DNA of 64,000 nt, taken from Nocardioides jensenii JCM 1364 = NBRC 14755 (lineage in GTDB: Bacteria; Actinomycetota; Actinomycetes; Propionibacteriales; Nocardioidaceae). This document shows positions 62,473-64,000 of the stretch, piece by piece. The translations under genes and the position numbers were made by a program. The DNA lies in contig NZ_BCRJ01000039.1 in assembly GCF_001552535.1 (NCBI RefSeq), forward strand, positions 35,872-99,871, read 5' to 3'. Below the pieces are notes generated by a model. It did no database searches and had not been told where the DNA came from. It was given only the letters and a program-made list of their open reading frames with translations. The stretch's first letter is position 1. Each line of letters opens with the position of its first letter.

Positions 62473-63297
62473 ATGAGCACCCAACCCGCTGCCCACTACG
62501 ACCGGGTGCACGAGGCGTGGACGCTGATCATGGGCGAGGAGTTCCACTACGGCTATTTCGCCGACCCGGCCACCCCGCTCGACGAGGCGACGGCCGCCCT
62601 GACCTCCGAGATGCTCGAGCTGGCCGGCATCGGCGAAGGCGACCGGGTGCTCGACATCGGCTGCGGTACCGGACGCCAGTCGTGTGACCTGGCCGAGCAG
62701 CTGGGCGCCCGCGTGCTGGGCATCACCACGTCGGCCAGTGGCGTCGCCGCGGCGTCCGCGCTGGCCCGCTCGCGCGGGGTCGAGGCCCGCTTCGAGCAGC
62801 GTGACGGGACGGCGAACGGGCTGCCCGACGGCGCGTTCGACGTGGTCTGGGCGCTGGAGTCCTCCCATCTGATGCGTGATCGTGCGGGGCTGCTCTCGGA
62901 GTCGGCGCGCGTGCTGGCACCCGAGGGCCGGCTCGTGCTGTGCGACATCATCCGCAAGCGCGAGATCCCGTTCTTGGAGGTGCGCGATCGCAGGGACGAC
63001 TTTGCGGTGCTGCGGGCGGCCTTCGGCGACGCGCACATGGAGCCACTGTCGGTCTACGCCTCCCTTCTCGAGGAGTTGGGCATGACCGTAGTGGAGGCCA
63101 CCGACATCTCGGTCCCGACACTGCCCACCTTCGCCGCCTGGCGCGCCAACGTCACCGCTCACTCCGCGACCCTGCTCGGGCTGCTCGGCGAGCAGGGCGT
63201 CGCCGACTTCGTGCGCTCCACCCACGTGCTCGAGGAGTTCTGGAGCGACGGAACCCTCGGCTATGGAATCCTCGCTGCGGTGAAGTCGCCGCTCTGA
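62473..63297 (+). CDS. Class I SAM methyltransferase (RebM/UbiE-like)
   Basis: A 274-residue methyltransferase similar to RebM, sarcosine and gamma-tocopherol methyltransferases. The N terminus has Y-D-R-V-H-E-A-W-T-L-I-M-G-E-E-F-H-Y-G-Y-F, the flexible lid of this group; motif I V-L-D-I-G-C-G-T-G-R-Q is near residues 59-69. It may methylate a small molecule, sugar or lipid. It starts a unit leading directly to the acyl carrier protein, 33 nt downstream. Confidence 0.85.
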   Translation: MSTQPAAHYDRVHEAWTLIMGEEFHYGYFADPATPLDEATAALTSEMLELAGIGEGDRVLDIGCGTGRQSCDLAEQLGARVLGITTSASGVAAASALARSRGVEARFEQRDGTANGLPDGAFDVVWALESSHLMRDRAGLLSESARVLAPEGRLVLCDIIRKREIPFLEVRDRRDDFAVLRAAFGDAHMEPLSVYASLLEELGMTVVEATDISVPTLPTFAAWRANVTAHSATLLGLLGEQGVADFVRSTHVLEEFWSDGTLGYGILAAVKSPL

Positions 63298-63330
63298 CCC
63301 GTTCAACCCACCACTGACAAGGACCCGATC

Positions 63331-63579
63331 GTGACCTCTCCGGACCAGACCCTCGCCGTCATCACCACGTTCCTCGGCCGCGCCGACAAGTCTGCCGCGG
63401 ACCTCTCCTCGGCCACTGGCCTCTACGGCGACGGCCTCGAGCTCGACTCCCTCGAGGCGGCGGAGCTCTCCGCCATGCTCGAGGACGAGTTCGGCACCGA
63501 CCCCTTTTCCTCCGGCGACGAGCTCCCGCAGACCGTGGGCGACATCCTCGCGTTCTACGAGGTCCCCGCAACCGCATGA
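63331..63579 (+). CDS. Acyl carrier protein
   Basis: An 82-residue four-helix carrier protein with the phosphopantetheinylated Ser40 in L-E-L-D-S-L-E-A-A-E-L. It differs from the primary FabC-type ACP motif D-S-L-D/E in small ways and is dedicated, not the fatty-acid ACP, judging by context. Its stop overlaps the ATG of an adenylate-forming ligase (ATGA), so the ligase probably loads it. Confidence 0.9.
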   Translation: MTSPDQTLAVITTFLGRADKSAADLSSATGLYGDGLELDSLEAAELSAMLEDEFGTDPFSSGDELPQTVGDILAFYEVPATA

Positions 63580-64000
63580 TCCGACTCCTCGCGCGTGCCG
63601 CGGCCGCCGCGCCCGACCAGGTCGCGGTGGTCACGCCCGAGGGTTCGCCGACGTACGCCGAGCTGCTGCGTGATGCGCGTGCCCTGGCCGCCTTCTTCGC
63701 CGACCCGTCGCCAGTTCGGGGTGACCCGTCGCCAGTTCGGGCCGGTATGGACCGTTTCGCGATCGTCGAACCGGACGCCGCCTGGGTGATCCGACTGCTG
63801 GCCGGTGCCGCGCTGGCCGGCGTCGAGGCCTGTCAGTACCAACCTGACACCCCGGTCGGTGAGCTCCTGCCCCAGTTGGAATCTTTCGACCACACGGTCG
63901 TGCTGACCCGCCGTGACGATCTGCTGGCGCTCTCACCGGGCCACGCCTCGGCGGTCTTCATCGACCCGTCGCCAGTTCTGACCGACCCGTCGCCAGTTCG
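63576..64000 (+). CDS. Adenylate-forming acyl-ligase, N-terminal part, with two in-frame repeat insertions (partial)
   Basis: The first 141 residues of an AMP-binding enzyme (acyl-CoA/acyl-ACP synthetase family); it runs off the window. The start L-L-A-R-A-A-A-A-A-P-D-Q-V-A-V and T-Y-A-E-L-L-R-D-A-R-A-L-A are typical of the family; the diagnostic T-S-G-T-T-G loop would lie beyond the edge. Residues 43-55 (63702-63739) are two repeat copies read [13 protein letters not shown], and a second pair starts at residue 130 (63963). Both pairs keep the frame. The frame continues to the last base of the window, with no stop. Confidence 0.8.
   Translation, partial: MIRLLARAAAAAPDQVAVVTPEGSPTYAELLRDARALAAFFADPSPVRGDPSPVRAGMDRFAIVEPDAAWVIRLLAGAALAGVEACQYQPDTPVGELLPQLESFDHTVVLTRRDDLLALSPGHASAVFIDPSPVLTDPSPV
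63702..63739 (+). repeat. Array 5 of the 17-nt repeat: two CC copies inside the ligase frame
   Basis: GACCCGTCGCCAGTTCG occurs perfectly at 63702-63718 and 63723-63739, period 21, translated D-P-S-P-V-R in the gene's frame. Confidence 0.95.
63963..64000 (+). repeat. Array 6 of the 17-nt repeat: two CC copies inside the ligase frame, reaching the window edge
   Basis: Copies at 63963-63979 (last base changed to T) and 63984-64000, period 21, again translated D-P-S-P-V. More copies may follow outside the window. Confidence 0.93.

Overview
The window is high-GC DNA with strong actinobacterial signatures: mycothiol synthase, an atypical GlnR, BldC, a DUF3073 protein, CsoR and PhoP-type PHO boxes. 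A Nocardioides-like member of the Propionibacteriales is my best guess. It carries four tRNA genes (Phe, Glu, Asp, Lys), no rRNA, and no phage, transposase or CRISPR array.

Layout. 0-12 kb is mostly housekeeping: an acyltransferase tail, an M20 peptidase, a two-subunit molybdenum hydroxylase, a GAF histidine kinase, purF-purM, a DUF3073 protein, a valine-dehydrogenase-like enzyme and BldC. 11-18 kb holds a Ser/Thr kinase divergent from an ECF-like sigma factor, two translationally coupled extracytoplasmic-looking proteins, and a large zinc-ribbon polytopic membrane protein. 18-26 kb holds the tRNAs, a minimal zincin, an operon of an anti-sigma-like ATPase plus two CrcB fluoride channels, NDH-2, a thioesterase, a GNAT enzyme, a Pro/Glu-repeat membrane protein and a cold-shock gene with a long leader. 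26.8-30.5 kb is a copper operon (csoR, a CopZ-like chaperone, a His/Met-rich exported protein, copA). 30.5-42 kb is a phosphate/polyphosphate block (DUF47-pit, pstSCAB, mutT1-like, ppk) with PHO boxes ahead of pstS and ppk. 42-48 kb holds a coupled pair of TPM-like membrane proteins, an esterase, mshD, glnR, a MoaD-like protein and a thioredoxin. 48-64 kb is a cell-surface glycan locus: methyltransferases, a sulfotransferase, a flippase, glycosyltransferases, GDP-mannose dehydratase and epimerases, left-handed beta-helix acyltransferases, an acyl carrier protein and the start of an adenylate-forming ligase. From memory, the order pit-pst-mutT-ppk-mshD-glnR matches Streptomyces.

The most striking signal is a dispersed 17-nt repeat, GACCCGTCG(TG or CC)AGTTCG, with 22 copies in six arrays whose commonest period is 21 nt. 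Three arrays lie at gene 3' ends, where two of them supply part of a stop codon. Three lie inside reading frames (an epimerase at 56.7 kb and a ligase at 63.7 and 63.96 kb), are read in frame as D-P-S-P-V-R, and look like protein-coding insertions comparable to Rickettsia palindromic elements. The two variants differ by a dinucleotide that creates or removes a TGA in that frame. A second repeat family forms 54-bp inverted flanks around an AbiEi/DUF559-like gene inserted between pit and pstB.
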